Position numbers and translations under genes: made by a program. This document shows, one piece after another, positions 20,261-29,936 of a DNA stretch of 64,000 nucleotides. Position 1 is the stretch's first letter. Each line of letters opens with the position of its first letter. Source of the DNA: an uncultured Erythrobacter sp. (GTDB taxonomy: Bacteria; Pseudomonadota; Alphaproteobacteria; Sphingomonadales; Sphingomonadaceae); the NCBI GenBank assembly GCA_913055155.1, contig CAJXJR010000003.1:1-64000 (forward strand), given 5' to 3'. Under the pieces are notes generated by a model. The model was not told where the DNA came from and searched no databases. It worked only from the letters and a program-made list of their open reading frames with translations.

Positions 20261-21493
20261 TTAGGCACCCTTAAGGATGGCGTGCCGCTTCTTGCCAAGG
20301 CTGAGGCGGGCTTCCGACCCGCTTGCCAGTTCGATCAGGTAACCAGGATCGGATACCGGCGTGTCCTCCAGCTTCACCGCACCTTCGGCCACCTTGCGCT
20401 TTGCTTCGCCGTTGGACTTGGTGAAGCCCAGCTCGGTCAACGCTGCACCAACGCGGATACCTTCTGCAGGCACGACAAGAGTGGGCAGGTCCTCGCCCTT
20501 GCCGCCACCGGCAAAGGTCTGCTCTGCCGTCGCGCGGGCTGATGCCGCGGCATCTTCGCCACGTACCAGTTTGGTCACTTCGTCGGCCAGCACCACCTTG
20601 GCCGCGTTGATCTCGCTGCCTTCCAGCGCTTCGAGACGGGCGATCTCGTCCAGCGGCAGGTCGGTGAACAAGCGCAGGAAGCGACCCACGTCGCGATCGT
20701 CGGTGTTGCGCCAGTACTGCCAGAAATCGTAGCTGGGCAGCTGCGCCTCGTTCAGCCAAACGGCGCCAGCGGCGGTCTTGCCCATCTTGGCACCGTCAGC
20801 CGTGGTCAGAAGCGGCGTCGTGAGGCCGAACAGCTCGCTGCCGTCCTTGCGCCGCGCCAGTTCCATGCCGTTGACGATATTGCCCCACTGGTCGCTGCCG
20901 CCCATCTGCAACCGACACCCGTACCGCCGCGCCAGCTCCATGAAATCGTAGGCCTGCAGGATCATGTAGTTGAATTCGAGGAAGGTCAGCGGCTGCTCGC
21001 GCTCCAGCCGCAGCTTGACCGAATCGAAGGTGAGCATGCGGTTGATGGTGAAGTGAGGGCCGACATCGCGCAGCAGCTCGATGTAGCCGAGATTGGCCAG
21101 CCATTCGTCGTTGTTGACCATTACCGCATCGGTGGGGCCATCACCGAAGGTCAGCAGCCGTTCGAACACGGTGCGGATCCCGGCGATGTTGTCGTCGATC
21201 ACTTCGGGAGTCAGCATCCTGCGGCTTTCGTCCTTGCCGCTGGGATCGCCGATTTTCGTCGTGCCGCCACCCATGACGACGATCGGCTTGTGCCCGGTTT
21301 GCTGCAGTCGCCGCAGCATCATGATCTGCACCAGCGATCCGACATGCAGCGAAGGCGCCGTGGCATCGAAACCGATATAGCCGGGCACGGTCTGTCGCAC
21401 CGCAAGGGCATCCAGTCCCGCAGGGTCGGTTACTTGATGGACATAGCCGCGCTGGGTCAGCACGTTCAGCAGATCAGATTCGTAAGTCGTCAT
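20261..21493 (-). CDS. tyrS: Tyrosyl-tRNA synthetase
   Basis: TyrRS charges tRNA-Tyr. The 410-residue product has the class I HIGH-type motif (HVGS at 50-53), the KMSKS-type loop as AKMGKT (about residue 233), [14 protein letters not shown] for tRNA and tyrosine recognition, and a C-terminal S4 RNA-binding domain ([19 protein letters not shown]). The ATG at 21493 gives the usual [10 protein letters not shown] start. The gene is divergent from the DOMON-like gene with 60 bases between them. Confidence 0.96.
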   Translation of the reverse strand: MTTYESDLLNVLTQRGYVHQVTDPAGLDALAVRQTVPGYIGFDATAPSLHVGSLVQIMMLRRLQQTGHKPIVVMGGGTTKIGDPSGKDESRRMLTPEVIDDNIAGIRTVFERLLTFGDGPTDAVMVNNDEWLANLGYIELLRDVGPHFTINRMLTFDSVKLRLEREQPLTFLEFNYMILQAYDFMELARRYGCRLQMGGSDQWGNIVNGMELARRKDGSELFGLTTPLLTTADGAKMGKTAAGAVWLNEAQLPSYDFWQYWRNTDDRDVGRFLRLFTDLPLDEIARLEALEGSEINAAKVVLADEVTKLVRGEDAAASARATAEQTFAGGGKGEDLPTLVVPAEGIRVGAALTELGFTKSNGEAKRKVAEGAVKLEDTPVSDPGYLIELASGSEARLSLGKKRHAILKGA

Positions 21494-21553
21494 CTCGGGG
21501 GATTTGGCGTCTTGTTGTTTAGGGACGGGGGCGCGTAGCACGGGGACACTTGC

Positions 21554-22099
21554 TTGCAAACGCATGATCTGGTTGCGCATGCGACCACTCCACCACTCGC
21601 CGTTCGCCGCGTGGAAGCGCGGATACTTTCACTGACAGATAACTGGGTGCGCGTGCGCTGGCGTATCGACGGGCCGCAAAAGCTCGTCCTGCCGCCGTTC
21701 GCGGGCAAGGGCCGGGCAGACGACCTGTGGCAGACCACCTGCTTCGAACTGTTCATTATGGAGAAGGACGGCACGCCGTCCTACAGCGAGTTCAATCTCT
21801 CGCCCTCGGAACGCTGGGCGGCCTATGACTTCAGCGATTACCGCGAGGGTATGACCGAGCGCCCCTTTGCCCGCGAACCCGATTGCACCATGCGCATCGG
21901 CCAGGCGATGGCGATCTTCGACGCCTCCTTGCCCCGCGCGCAGATGCCGGAACCACCCGCCGCCTACAATCTTGCCGCAGTGATCGAGGAAGAAGGCGGC
22001 GTGAAGAGCTACTGGGCGCTGTCGCACCACAAGGAAAAGCCCGATTTTCACGATCCGGCTTGCTTCGAAGGCGGTCTTGCGCGAACCCGCGCTGCATGA
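21554..22099 (+). CDS. DOMON-like domain protein coupled to NamZ
   Basis: The 181-residue protein resembles the DOMON-like domain proteins that often precede DUF1343/NamZ genes. It has an all-beta pattern with [47 protein letters not shown] and [23 protein letters not shown] domains bind sugars or haem, so a muropeptide-sugar role is plausible given its neighbour. There is no signal peptide. The start is probably TTG 21554, since no ATG or GTG occurs in frame before the conserved part. Its stop overlaps the namZ start as ATGA. Confidence 0.8.
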   Translation: MQTHDLVAHATTPPLAVRRVEARILSLTDNWVRVRWRIDGPQKLVLPPFAGKGRADDLWQTTCFELFIMEKDGTPSYSEFNLSPSERWAAYDFSDYREGMTERPFAREPDCTMRIGQAMAIFDASLPRAQMPEPPAAYNLAAVIEEEGGVKSYWALSHHKEKPDFHDPACFEGGLARTRAA

Positions 22100-23298
22100 A
22101 ATTCGGAATCGACCGGCTGCTTGCCGAACCTGACCTGTTGAACGCGCTTGAAGGCAAGCGGGTGGCGCTTGTGGCGCACCCGGCCTCGGTAACGGCCGAC
22201 CTGACGCACAGCCTCGACGCTCTTATCGCGGCGGGCGTGAAGGTGACCAGCGCGTTCGGCCCGCAGCACGGACTGAAGGGCGACAAGCAGGACAACATGG
22301 TGGAAACTGCGGACGAGGTGGACCCCGTCTACGGCATCCCCGTGTTCAGCCTTTATGGCGAGGTGCGTCGCCCGACGCCCGCGATGATGGACAGCGCGGA
22401 CGTGTTCCTGTTCGACCTGCAGGACCTTGGCTGCCGTATCTACACCTTCGTCACCACGCTGCTGTACCTGCTGGAGGAGGCGGAGAAGCACGGCAAGGCG
22501 GTGTGGGTGCTCGACAGGCCCAACCCGGCAGGTCGTCCGGTGGAAGGCACCCGGCTGCTGGCAGGTCACGAAAGTTTCGTCGGTGCCGCTCCCATGCCCA
22601 TGCGCCATGGCCTGACGCTGGGCGAGATGGGCCATTGGTTCATCCGCCACTTCGGGCTGGATGTCGATTACCGCGTCGTCACCATGCATTACTGGCTGCC
22701 CGAGGGGCCTGGTTTCGGCTGGCCCGAAAGCCGCGTGTGGATCAATCCCAGCCCCAATGCCGCGAATGTCAACATGGCACGCGCCTATGCCGGGACGGTG
22801 ATGATCGAAGGCGCAACGCTGAGCGAGGGCAGGGGCACCACGCGCCCGCTGGAAGTGTTGTTCGGCGCGCCCGATGTCGATGCCAAGGCGGTTCTGGGCG
22901 AAATGCAGCGCATGGCGCCCGAATGGCTGGCAGGCTGCGCCTTGCGCGATTGCTGGTTCGAGCCGACCTTCCACAAGCACGTGGGCCAGCTGTGCAACGC
23001 GCTGATGGTCCATGCCGAGGGACCGTTCTACGACCACGCGGCCTTTCGCCCGTGGCGCCTGCAGGCGCTGGCCTTCAAGGCAATCCGGCGGCTCTACCCG
23101 GACTACCCGATCTGGCGCGGCAAGGATTTCAAGTACGAATACACCAACGACGTGCTCGCCATCGATGTGATCAACGGCGGGCCTGCCTTGCGCGAATGGG
23201 TGGACGATGCCGGGGCAGAGCCAGGCGACCTGGAAGCCTTGGCCGCGCCCGACGAGGCAAGCTGGCGCGAGGAAGTGGCTGAGCTGCTGCTTTACTGA
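22096..23298 (+). CDS. namZ: Exo-beta-N-acetylmuramidase NamZ family protein (DUF1343)
   Basis: NamZ enzymes release MurNAc from the non-reducing end of peptidoglycan fragments for cell-wall recycling. The 400-residue product has the family blocks SAFGPQHGLKGDKQDNM, PVFSLYGEVRRPTPAMM, FDLQDLGCRIYTFVTTLLY, WVLDRPNPAGRPVEGT and GPGFGWPESRVWINPSPN. There is no signal peptide, so it appears cytoplasmic unless partnered, unlike the secreted Bacillus form. It is coupled to the DOMON-like gene (ATGA) and its last seven bases overlap the end of a convergent small gene. Function is inferred from family membership. Confidence 0.88.
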   Translation: MKFGIDRLLAEPDLLNALEGKRVALVAHPASVTADLTHSLDALIAAGVKVTSAFGPQHGLKGDKQDNMVETADEVDPVYGIPVFSLYGEVRRPTPAMMDSADVFLFDLQDLGCRIYTFVTTLLYLLEEAEKHGKAVWVLDRPNPAGRPVEGTRLLAGHESFVGAAPMPMRHGLTLGEMGHWFIRHFGLDVDYRVVTMHYWLPEGPGFGWPESRVWINPSPNAANVNMARAYAGTVMIEGATLSEGRGTTRPLEVLFGAPDVDAKAVLGEMQRMAPEWLAGCALRDCWFEPTFHKHVGQLCNALMVHAEGPFYDHAAFRPWRLQALAFKAIRRLYPDYPIWRGKDFKYEYTNDVLAIDVINGGPALREWVDDAGAEPGDLEALAAPDEASWREEVAELLLY

Positions 23299-23648
23299 GC
23301 AGGCTGAAAGACAACAGGCTGGCCATCGTCTTGCCGGGGTGGATGAATCACGCTGCCGTCGGCCATGACCAGAAGCCCGCACCCATCGACCTGGTAATCG
23401 ACAGCGCGAATGGGTTGCAGCGTGTCAGGCTGCGCGGGATCGCGGAACAGGTGCGCTTCGCCGTCCGCGCCGTCGGCCAGCAAGGGATCGCTCTCGCAAG
23501 AGTGACCGGCATCGGGATCGACAACCGGCCTGTGGACCGATTCGTCGTTCAACGCGGGCACGGATGGGGTGTCGGCCTCGCCGTTCCCATCGGCTGGCGG
23601 TGCCGCACCGATTGTCGCCAGAGCGATAACCGGGAGAAATACCTTCAT
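23292..23648 (-). CDS. Small secreted protein of unknown function
   Basis: The 118-residue product starts at ATG 23648, 8 bases after an AAAGGAG site, and has a short signal peptide (MKVFLPVIALATIGAA). The mature part is acidic, with two cysteines (CESDP and VDGCG) and a C-terminal half (VDGCGLLVMADGSVIHPP) that looks like a small beta domain. No family was recognised. It is convergent with namZ and divergent from the GST gene. Confidence 0.65.
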   Translation of the reverse strand: MKVFLPVIALATIGAAPPADGNGEADTPSVPALNDESVHRPVVDPDAGHSCESDPLLADGADGEAHLFRDPAQPDTLQPIRAVDYQVDGCGLLVMADGSVIHPPRQDDGQPVVFQPAQ

Positions 23649-23728
23649 CGCCGTTTCTCCTTTGACGAGGATCATACCATTGCGCGATAGCAGCGCCAAA
23701 TACGGGAAAGCTTACACAGGAGAGGCCA

Positions 23729-24454
23729 TTGCTTACACTCTACAGTTTCGGACCGGGCGCCAATTCGCTGAAGCCCACGCTGGCGCTTTACGAAAAAGGG
23801 CTGGAGTTCGAGCACAGGCTGCTGAACCCCGCCAAGTTCGAGCACCACGAGGACTGGTTCAAGGCCATCAACCCGCGCGGGCAGGTGCCGGCGCTGGACG
23901 ATGACGGCAAGATCATCACCGAAAGCACGGTGATCTGCGAATACCTGGAAGACGCGCATCCCACCGACCTGCGCCTACGCCCGGGAAGCCATTACGACAC
24001 GGCGATGATGCGCATCTGGACCAAGTGGGTGGACGAATACTTCTGCTGGTGCGTGTCCACCATCGGCTGGCACCGCCACGTAAGCCAGATGGTGAAGGAT
24101 CTGTCGGACGCCGAGTTCGAGGAAGTCGTGGCCCGCATCCCGGTCCCCGAACAGCAGGTGAAATGGCGGCGCGCGCGCGAAGGCTTCCCGCAGGACCTGC
24201 TGGACGAGGAAATGCGCAAGATCGGCGTCAGCGTAAGGAAGCTGGACGATCACCTGCGCGACAACGAGTGGCTGGCAGGCGGCGTCTATTCGCTGGCCGA
24301 CATCTGCAACTTCGCCATCGCCAACGGCATGCAGAATAGCTTTCCCGAACTGGTGAACAAGGACGATACACCGGGGCTGGTGCGCTGGATCGAACAGATC
24401 AACGAACGCCCGGCGGTGCAGGCGATGTTCGCCAACGTGCCGCGAGAGTTCTAG
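23729..24454 (+). CDS. Glutathione S-transferase, LigE/beta-etherase-like
   Basis: The 241-residue protein has an N-terminal thioredoxin-like domain (LTLYSFGPGANSLKPTLALY, then NPRGQVPALDDDGKIITEST with the cis-Pro and the ESx glutathione site). The C-terminal domain is helical. The GANSLKP start and insertion-rich second domain recall the sphingomonad LigE/LigF beta-etherases that cleave lignin-derived ethers, but the activity is not shown. The start is TTG 23729, seven bases after GGAGAG. It is a single gene, convergent with the CoxE-like gene six bases away. Confidence 0.85.
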   Translation: MLTLYSFGPGANSLKPTLALYEKGLEFEHRLLNPAKFEHHEDWFKAINPRGQVPALDDDGKIITESTVICEYLEDAHPTDLRLRPGSHYDTAMMRIWTKWVDEYFCWCVSTIGWHRHVSQMVKDLSDAEFEEVVARIPVPEQQVKWRRAREGFPQDLLDEEMRKIGVSVRKLDDHLRDNEWLAGGVYSLADICNFAIANGMQNSFPELVNKDDTPGLVRWIEQINERPAVQAMFANVPREF

Positions 24455-24460
24455 CTCCTG

Positions 24461-25642
24461 CTAACCCTGCTTGCGGCTGAGTTCGCGCATGGCATCGTCC
24501 AGCCCGTCCAGCGTCATGGGAAACATGCGACCGCCCATGATCTGGCGGATCATCTGCGTCGACTGGCTGTATTCCCAGGTCCGCTGCGGCTTGGGATTCA
24601 GCCAGGCGACGGCAGGGTAGGTGTCGACCACGCGTTGCAGCCAGACTTCGCCCGCTTCCTCGTTCATATGCTCTACCGAGCCGCCGGGCCAGGCGATCTC
24701 GTAGGGGCTCATCGCGGCATCGCCGACGAACACGATCTTGTAGTCATGCCCGAACTTGTGGAGCAGGTCCCAGGTCGGCACGCGCTCGCCCCAGCGGCGT
24801 GAATTGTCCTTCCACACGCTCTCGTACAGGCAATTGTGGAAGTAGAAGAACTCCATGTTCTTGAACTCGCTGGTGGCCGCGCTGAACAGCTCCTCGGTCA
24901 CTTTCACGTGGTCGTCCATCGACCCGCCCACATCCAGGAACAGCAGCAGCTTCACCGCATTGTGGCGTTCGGGCCGCATGCGGATATCAAGCCAGCCCTG
25001 CTTGGCCGTGCCGCGAATCGTGGCGTCGAGGTCCAGCTCTTCCGCCGCGCCCTCGCGGGCGAAGCGGCGCAGGCGGCGCAGCGCCACCTTGATGTTGCGC
25101 GTGCCCAGTTCGCGGCTGGAATCGAGATTGGCGAACTCGCGCTTCTCCCACACCTTGATCGCGCGGCGGTGTCGGCTTTCGCCGCCGATGCGAACGCCCG
25201 CGGGGTTATAGCCGGAATGGCCAAACGGGCTGGTGCCGCCGGTGCCGATCCACTTGTTGCCGCCGTGGTGTTCCTCGTCCTGCTCTTCGAGGCGCTTTCT
25301 CAGCGTCTCCATGATTTCGTCCCGGTCGCCGAGTTCCTCGATGGCGGCGCGCTCTTCGTCGGTCAGGAACTTCTCGGTGACGGCGCGCAGCCATTCCTCG
25401 GGGATGCTCGCCTGCTTCTCGCCCAGTTCGGAAAAGACGCCGCGAAACACCTTGTCGAACACCTGGTCGAAGCGGTCGAGCAAGCCCTCGTCCTTTACGT
25501 AGGTTGCGCGGGCGAGGTAGTAGAATTCCTCCGGTCGACGCTCGATCACGTCGCTGTCGAGCGCCTCCAGCAGTGTCAGGTGCTCCTTCAGGCTGGCGCG
25601 TATGCCTGCTTTACGCAGTTCGTCGAGGAAATTGAGGAGCAC
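24461..25642 (-). CDS. CoxE-like VWA domain protein
   Basis: The 393-residue protein has an N-terminal helical region (LNFLDELRKAGIRASLKEHL), a basic/Gly-rich middle (GGTSPFGHSGYNPAGVRIGG) and a C-terminal von Willebrand A domain whose metal site reads LLFLDVGGSMDDH (DxGxS form). VKIVFVGDAAMSPYEI-type strands follow. CoxE/MoxR pairs act as chaperone-like ATPase plus VWA adaptor, best known for inserting metals into CO dehydrogenase and other enzymes; no such client gene is close here. The start is GTG 25642, 13 bases after the MoxR gene. Confidence 0.88.
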   Translation of the reverse strand: MLLNFLDELRKAGIRASLKEHLTLLEALDSDVIERRPEEFYYLARATYVKDEGLLDRFDQVFDKVFRGVFSELGEKQASIPEEWLRAVTEKFLTDEERAAIEELGDRDEIMETLRKRLEEQDEEHHGGNKWIGTGGTSPFGHSGYNPAGVRIGGESRHRRAIKVWEKREFANLDSSRELGTRNIKVALRRLRRFAREGAAEELDLDATIRGTAKQGWLDIRMRPERHNAVKLLLFLDVGGSMDDHVKVTEELFSAATSEFKNMEFFYFHNCLYESVWKDNSRRWGERVPTWDLLHKFGHDYKIVFVGDAAMSPYEIAWPGGSVEHMNEEAGEVWLQRVVDTYPAVAWLNPKPQRTWEYSQSTQMIRQIMGGRMFPMTLDGLDDAMRELSRKQG

Positions 25643-25655
25643 GCGCCAGCCCCGC

Positions 25656-26507
25656 TCAGCGGTTCTCGCGCCGGGCCATGAAGGCAAGCCGTTCCAGCAG
25701 CATCACGTCAGCCTCGTTCTTCAGCAGCGCGCCGTGCAGCGGCGGGATGGCGCTGGTCGGGTCCTGCGACTGCAGCACGTCCAGCGGCATGTCCTCCACC
25801 AGCAGCAGCTTGAGCCAATCGAGCAGTTCGGAGGTTGAAGGTTTCTTCTTCAGACCCGGCACCTCGCGCACCTTGTAGAACACCTCCAGCGCATGGGTGA
25901 CGAGGCGTTTCTGGATGCCGGGGAAGTGCACGTCGATGATCTCGCGCATCGTCTCGTCATCAGGGAACTTGATGTAATGGAAGAAACAGCGGCGCAGGAA
26001 TGCGTCGGGCAGTTCCTTTTCGTTGTTCGAGGTGATGACCACGATCGGGCGCTCCTTCGCCACGATCCGCTCTCCCGTCTCGTAAACGTCGAACTGCATG
26101 CGGTCGAGTTCCTGCAGCAGGTCGTTGGGAAACTCGATATCGGCCTTGTCGATCTCGTCGATCAGCAGCACCGGGAGCTGGGGACTGGTGAAGGCTTCCC
26201 ACAGCTTGCCCTTGCGGATGTAGTTGGAAATGTCGTGGACGCGCTCGTCACCCAGCTGGCCATCGCGAAGGCGCGCCACCGCATCGTATTCGTACAGGCC
26301 CTGCTGCGCCTTGGTGGTGCTTTTCACGCCCCATTCGATCAGCGGCGCATCGATCGCCTTGGCGATTTCATGGGCCAGCACAGTCTTGCCGGTTCCGGGC
26401 TCGCCTTTCACCAGCAGCGGGCGGCGCAGGGTGACGGCGGCGTTCACCGCCACTTTCAGGTCATCGGTGGCGACGTAGTTTTCGGTGCCGTTAAAGCGCT
26501 GGGTCAT
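25656..26507 (-). CDS. MoxR-family AAA+ ATPase
   Basis: The 283-residue AAA+ protein has Walker A (GEPGTGKT, about 36-43), Walker B (VLLIDEIDKADIEF), sensor 1 (PIVVITSNNEKELPDAFLRRC) and a C-terminal lid region. It belongs with the CoxD-type MoxR ATPases that work with the CoxE-like protein encoded directly downstream. The two genes form a short operon. What complex they mature cannot be told from this window. Confidence 0.92.
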   Translation of the reverse strand: MTQRFNGTENYVATDDLKVAVNAAVTLRRPLLVKGEPGTGKTVLAHEIAKAIDAPLIEWGVKSTTKAQQGLYEYDAVARLRDGQLGDERVHDISNYIRKGKLWEAFTSPQLPVLLIDEIDKADIEFPNDLLQELDRMQFDVYETGERIVAKERPIVVITSNNEKELPDAFLRRCFFHYIKFPDDETMREIIDVHFPGIQKRLVTHALEVFYKVREVPGLKKKPSTSELLDWLKLLLVEDMPLDVLQSQDPTSAIPPLHGALLKNEADVMLLERLAFMARRENR

Positions 26508-26578
26508 CTAATCTGCCTGCCTCGTCTGTGTCGCGCGGGTGCTAGGTGTTGCAGCGCAGCATGGCAAGAACAGCGGCG

Positions 26579-27862
26579 CTACTCGGTCGCAGCCATGGCA
26601 ATGGCGCGCATGCCCAGCAATTCGAAGGCCGAGTGATCGACGGCAGCCTGCGGGTTGTTCCAGCTCATGCAGACGACCCACCATTCACCTGCCTCGTCGC
26701 GCAGCAGCCAGCTGAGGTTGAGCACGCCGGGTTCGGAGCCACCCTTGTAGCCGACATAGTTCCATTGCCCACGCATGCCATCGGACACGGACGGGTTAAC
26801 TGACAGGATATCCAGCGCGGTCGTGTCTTCCAGCGCGGCAAGACGTTGCAGGACGCGGGCGATATCCTCGGCCGAAGCGAACCATTCGATATCGATCATG
26901 TTCGGCCCGCCGGTGAAGGCGAGGCGCACGTCCTCCTCGTCCCGCTCGACCTCGGCGAGGAAATCCAGCACCTCGCGCCGTCGTTCCACATCCATGCCCA
27001 GGTATTCGCCGGGGTCCACGTTGGTGCCCGACTTGAGCACGAACAGCTCGCGCGTGGTCATGAAAGGGAATGTCGCCTGCGGGTCTGCGTGGCCCGAAGC
27101 GATCACCTCGGCCTCCACCGCATCGCGCCCCAGCACGGCAATCAGCTGGTCAGTGGCGGTGTTGTCGCTGATGGAAATCATCAGGGTAGCCAGTGTGTGC
27201 AGCGTCAGCGGAGAGCCAGTAGGCCAGCCCTGCAGCTGCCCGCTGGGATAGCTGCGCACGGACAGCGGCACGATCTCGTCCCAGCTGTGCTCACCGTTGG
27301 CGATGGAGCGGGCGAGGGCAGACAGCACGTAAAGCTTGAAGGTGGAGCCGATAGCCATTGGCCGATCGGCATTGCTGGCGATCAGCGGCTCGCTGGCGCC
27401 GATGCGCGTCACAAGGATCGCGGTGTCGCCAGGCAGGGCAGCAAGGTCTGCCAGCAATTGTTCGGGCGCATCGCCGATGGGGCGCACGTCGTTGAGCACG
27501 AAGCCGTTCACGCGGTAGGTCAGGTCGGTATCCAGCGTGAACGACCCACTCGCCAGGCCACGCTCGAACCGAACGGCGATGCGCGCGCCGTTGGAGGAGA
27601 CCGGCTCGACGCTCTCGACCCCGATCAAGGCGCCGAACTGGCTTTCGATCTGCTCGGTGATCGCGGTGAAGCGGCCTTGCGGAACGGCAGCGATGAAAGC
27701 CTCGTCAAAGACTGCGTCGTAGTCGGCCTCACCCCGCATGGCCGCGACGATATCCGCCCCGCGCTGCTCGAGGCGGGCGGTCTGTTCGGCGTCCTGGGCG
27801 AGGGCGGGCGTCGAGAGCAGGGCTCCCAGCACGGCGAACAGGGTGAGCAGGCAGCGCAACAT
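26579..27862 (-). CDS. Secreted serine hydrolase with class A beta-lactamase fold
   Basis: The 427-residue product has a Sec signal peptide (ending ALA near residue 22), an N-terminal DUF3887-like region of about 100 residues, and a beta-lactamase/transpeptidase-like domain. The active-site motifs are GSTFKL (Ser-x-x-Lys, about residue 172), SDN in SISDNTATD (about 230) and KGG in GYKGGSEPG (about 370). The class A Glu166-containing omega loop is not evident, so true beta-lactamase activity is uncertain; an esterase or peptidase role is as likely. It lies between parE and moxR on the same strand, 20 bases after parE. Confidence 0.87.
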   Translation of the reverse strand: MLRCLLTLFAVLGALLSTPALAQDAEQTARLEQRGADIVAAMRGEADYDAVFDEAFIAAVPQGRFTAITEQIESQFGALIGVESVEPVSSNGARIAVRFERGLASGSFTLDTDLTYRVNGFVLNDVRPIGDAPEQLLADLAALPGDTAILVTRIGASEPLIASNADRPMAIGSTFKLYVLSALARSIANGEHSWDEIVPLSVRSYPSGQLQGWPTGSPLTLHTLATLMISISDNTATDQLIAVLGRDAVEAEVIASGHADPQATFPFMTTRELFVLKSGTNVDPGEYLGMDVERRREVLDFLAEVERDEEDVRLAFTGGPNMIDIEWFASAEDIARVLQRLAALEDTTALDILSVNPSVSDGMRGQWNYVGYKGGSEPGVLNLSWLLRDEAGEWWVVCMSWNNPQAAVDHSAFELLGMRAIAMAATE

Positions 27863-27882
27863 GGGCCCACCCTGCCGCAGGA

Positions 27883-29874
27883 TCACGCGTCGATCAAATC
27901 GCGGTCGATCTCGCCGGCGCGGTTCTGGATGAAGTTGAAACGGTGTTCCGGGTTGCGGCCCATCAACTGGTCGACCAGTTCCTTCACCGCGAAACGCTGT
28001 TCGTGCTGTTCGGGCAGGGTGATGCGCACCAGGCTGCGGGTGGCCGGGTCCATCGTGGTTTCGCGCAATTGCTGCGGGTTCATTTCGCCAAGGCCCTTGA
28101 ACCGGCTGACATCGACCTTCTTGCCCTTGAAAACCGTCTCTTCCAGCTCGGCGCGGTGCTCGTCGTCACGGGCATAGCGGCTCTCTTTCCCGGCGGTCAG
28201 GCGATAGAGCGGCGGCTGGGCGAGATAGAGATGCCCCTTGCGCACGAGGTCCGGCATTTCCTGGAAAAAGAAGGTCATCAGCAGCGTTGCAATGTGCGCG
28301 CCGTCGACGTCGGCATCGGTCATGATGACGATGCGGTCGTAGCGCAGGTTCTCCGCGTCGCATTCCTGGCGCGTGCCGCAGCCCAGCGCCAGCGCGAGGT
28401 CGGCGATTTCGCTGTTGGCGCGGATCTTGTCTGCCGTGGCGCTGGCCACGTTCAGGATCTTGCCACGAATGGGCAGGATCGCCTGCGTCTTGCGGTTGCG
28501 TGCCTGCTTGGCGCTGCCGCCAGCGGAATCGCCTTCGACGATGAACAGTTCGGTCTCGCCGTCGGTCTCGCCGCTGCAATCGGTCAGCTTGCCGGGCAGG
28601 CGCAGCTTCTTGGCATTGGTGGCGGTCTTGCGCTTGATCTCGCGTTCCTGCTTGCGCTTGAGGCGTTCCTCCATGCGCTCCATCACTGAGCCGAGCAGCG
28701 CGCGCCCGCGCTCCATGTTGTCGGACAGGAAATGGTCGAAGTGGTCGCGCACCGCGTTCTCCACCAGGCGCGCAGCCTCCGGCGAAGTCAGGCGGTCCTT
28801 GGTCTGGCTCTGGAACTGCGGATCGCGGATGAAGACCGACAGCATGATCTCGGCACCGGTCATAACGTCGTCGGCGGTGATATCCTTGGCCTTCTTGGTG
28901 CCGGTCAGCTCGCCAAAGGCGCGCAGGCCCTTGGTCAGCGCGGCACGCAGGCCTGCCTCGTGCGTGCCGCCATCGGGCGTGGGCACGGTGTTGCAATACC
29001 AGCTGGTGGAGCCGTCGGACCACAGCGGCCAGGCCACCGCCCATTCGACGCTACCCTGCTGCACGCCGTCATCGTTTTCCGGGAAATCCTGCTTCCCCGT
29101 GAAGAAATCGGCGGTCACGCATTCGCGGTTGCCCACTTCTTCCTTGAGGTGATCGGCAAGGCCGCCAGGGAACTGGAAGGTTGCCTCTGCCGGCACGTCG
29201 TCACTGGCGAGGGCGGGCGCGCACTTCCAGCGGATTTCGACGCCCGCGAACAGGTAGGCCTTGGACCGGGCGAGCTTGAACAGCCTCTTGGGATTGAACT
29301 TGCGATCCCCGAAAATCTCGGTGTCGGGCACGAAGGTCACGCTGGTGCCGCGCCGGTTGGGGGTGTCGCCCACCTTGGCGATCTTGCCCTGAGGGATGCC
29401 CTTGGAAAACTCCTGCGCGAACACTTCCTTGTTGCGCGCCACTTCCACGCGGGTGAGGCTGGACAGGGCGTTCACCACCGAGACGCCCACACCGTGCAGG
29501 CCGCCGCTGGTGGCGTAGGCCTTGCCCGAGAACTTGCCGCCAGAGTGCAGCGTGGTGAGGATCACTTCCAGCGTGGACTTGCCGGGGAATTTCGGATGCT
29601 CGTCCACCGGGATGCCGCGACCGTTGTCCGTGATGGTCAGGCGGTTGCCTTCCTCCAGCACCATCTCGATGCGGCTGGCATGGCCTGCCACGGCTTCGTC
29701 CATCGAGTTGTCGAGCACTTCGGCAGCGAGGTGGTGCAGCGCGCGATCATCGGTGCCGCCGATGTACATGCCGGGGCGGCGGCGAACAGGCTCCAGCCCT
29801 TCCAGCACCTCGATAGAGGAGGAATCGTAGTCACCACCGCCTTGCGGTGCGTTTTCGAACAGGTCGTCACTCAT
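27883..29874 (-). CDS. parE: DNA topoisomerase IV subunit B
   Basis: ParE is the ATPase subunit that, with ParC, separates replicated chromosomes. The 663-residue product has the GHKL ATPase domain (EVLDNSMDEAVAG, TDNGRGIPVDEHP, TSGGLHGVGVSVVNALS), the transducer domain, and the TOPRIM domain with EGDSAGGSAKQARNR (about residue 446) and MTDADVDGAHIATLL. The start at 29874 gives MSDDLFENAP; the open frame extends 12 codons upstream. The order of blocks and length favour ParE over GyrB. Confidence 0.94.
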   Translation of the reverse strand: MSDDLFENAPQGGGDYDSSSIEVLEGLEPVRRRPGMYIGGTDDRALHHLAAEVLDNSMDEAVAGHASRIEMVLEEGNRLTITDNGRGIPVDEHPKFPGKSTLEVILTTLHSGGKFSGKAYATSGGLHGVGVSVVNALSSLTRVEVARNKEVFAQEFSKGIPQGKIAKVGDTPNRRGTSVTFVPDTEIFGDRKFNPKRLFKLARSKAYLFAGVEIRWKCAPALASDDVPAEATFQFPGGLADHLKEEVGNRECVTADFFTGKQDFPENDDGVQQGSVEWAVAWPLWSDGSTSWYCNTVPTPDGGTHEAGLRAALTKGLRAFGELTGTKKAKDITADDVMTGAEIMLSVFIRDPQFQSQTKDRLTSPEAARLVENAVRDHFDHFLSDNMERGRALLGSVMERMEERLKRKQEREIKRKTATNAKKLRLPGKLTDCSGETDGETELFIVEGDSAGGSAKQARNRKTQAILPIRGKILNVASATADKIRANSEIADLALALGCGTRQECDAENLRYDRIVIMTDADVDGAHIATLLMTFFFQEMPDLVRKGHLYLAQPPLYRLTAGKESRYARDDEHRAELEETVFKGKKVDVSRFKGLGEMNPQQLRETTMDPATRSLVRITLPEQHEQRFAVKELVDQLMGRNPEHRFNFIQNRAGEIDRDLIDA

Positions 29875-29936
29875 GCCATCGATATAGGCACGGGGATTCC
29901 CCGGCCACAAGCGGCATGGAGCAAGTTATCCGGTAA

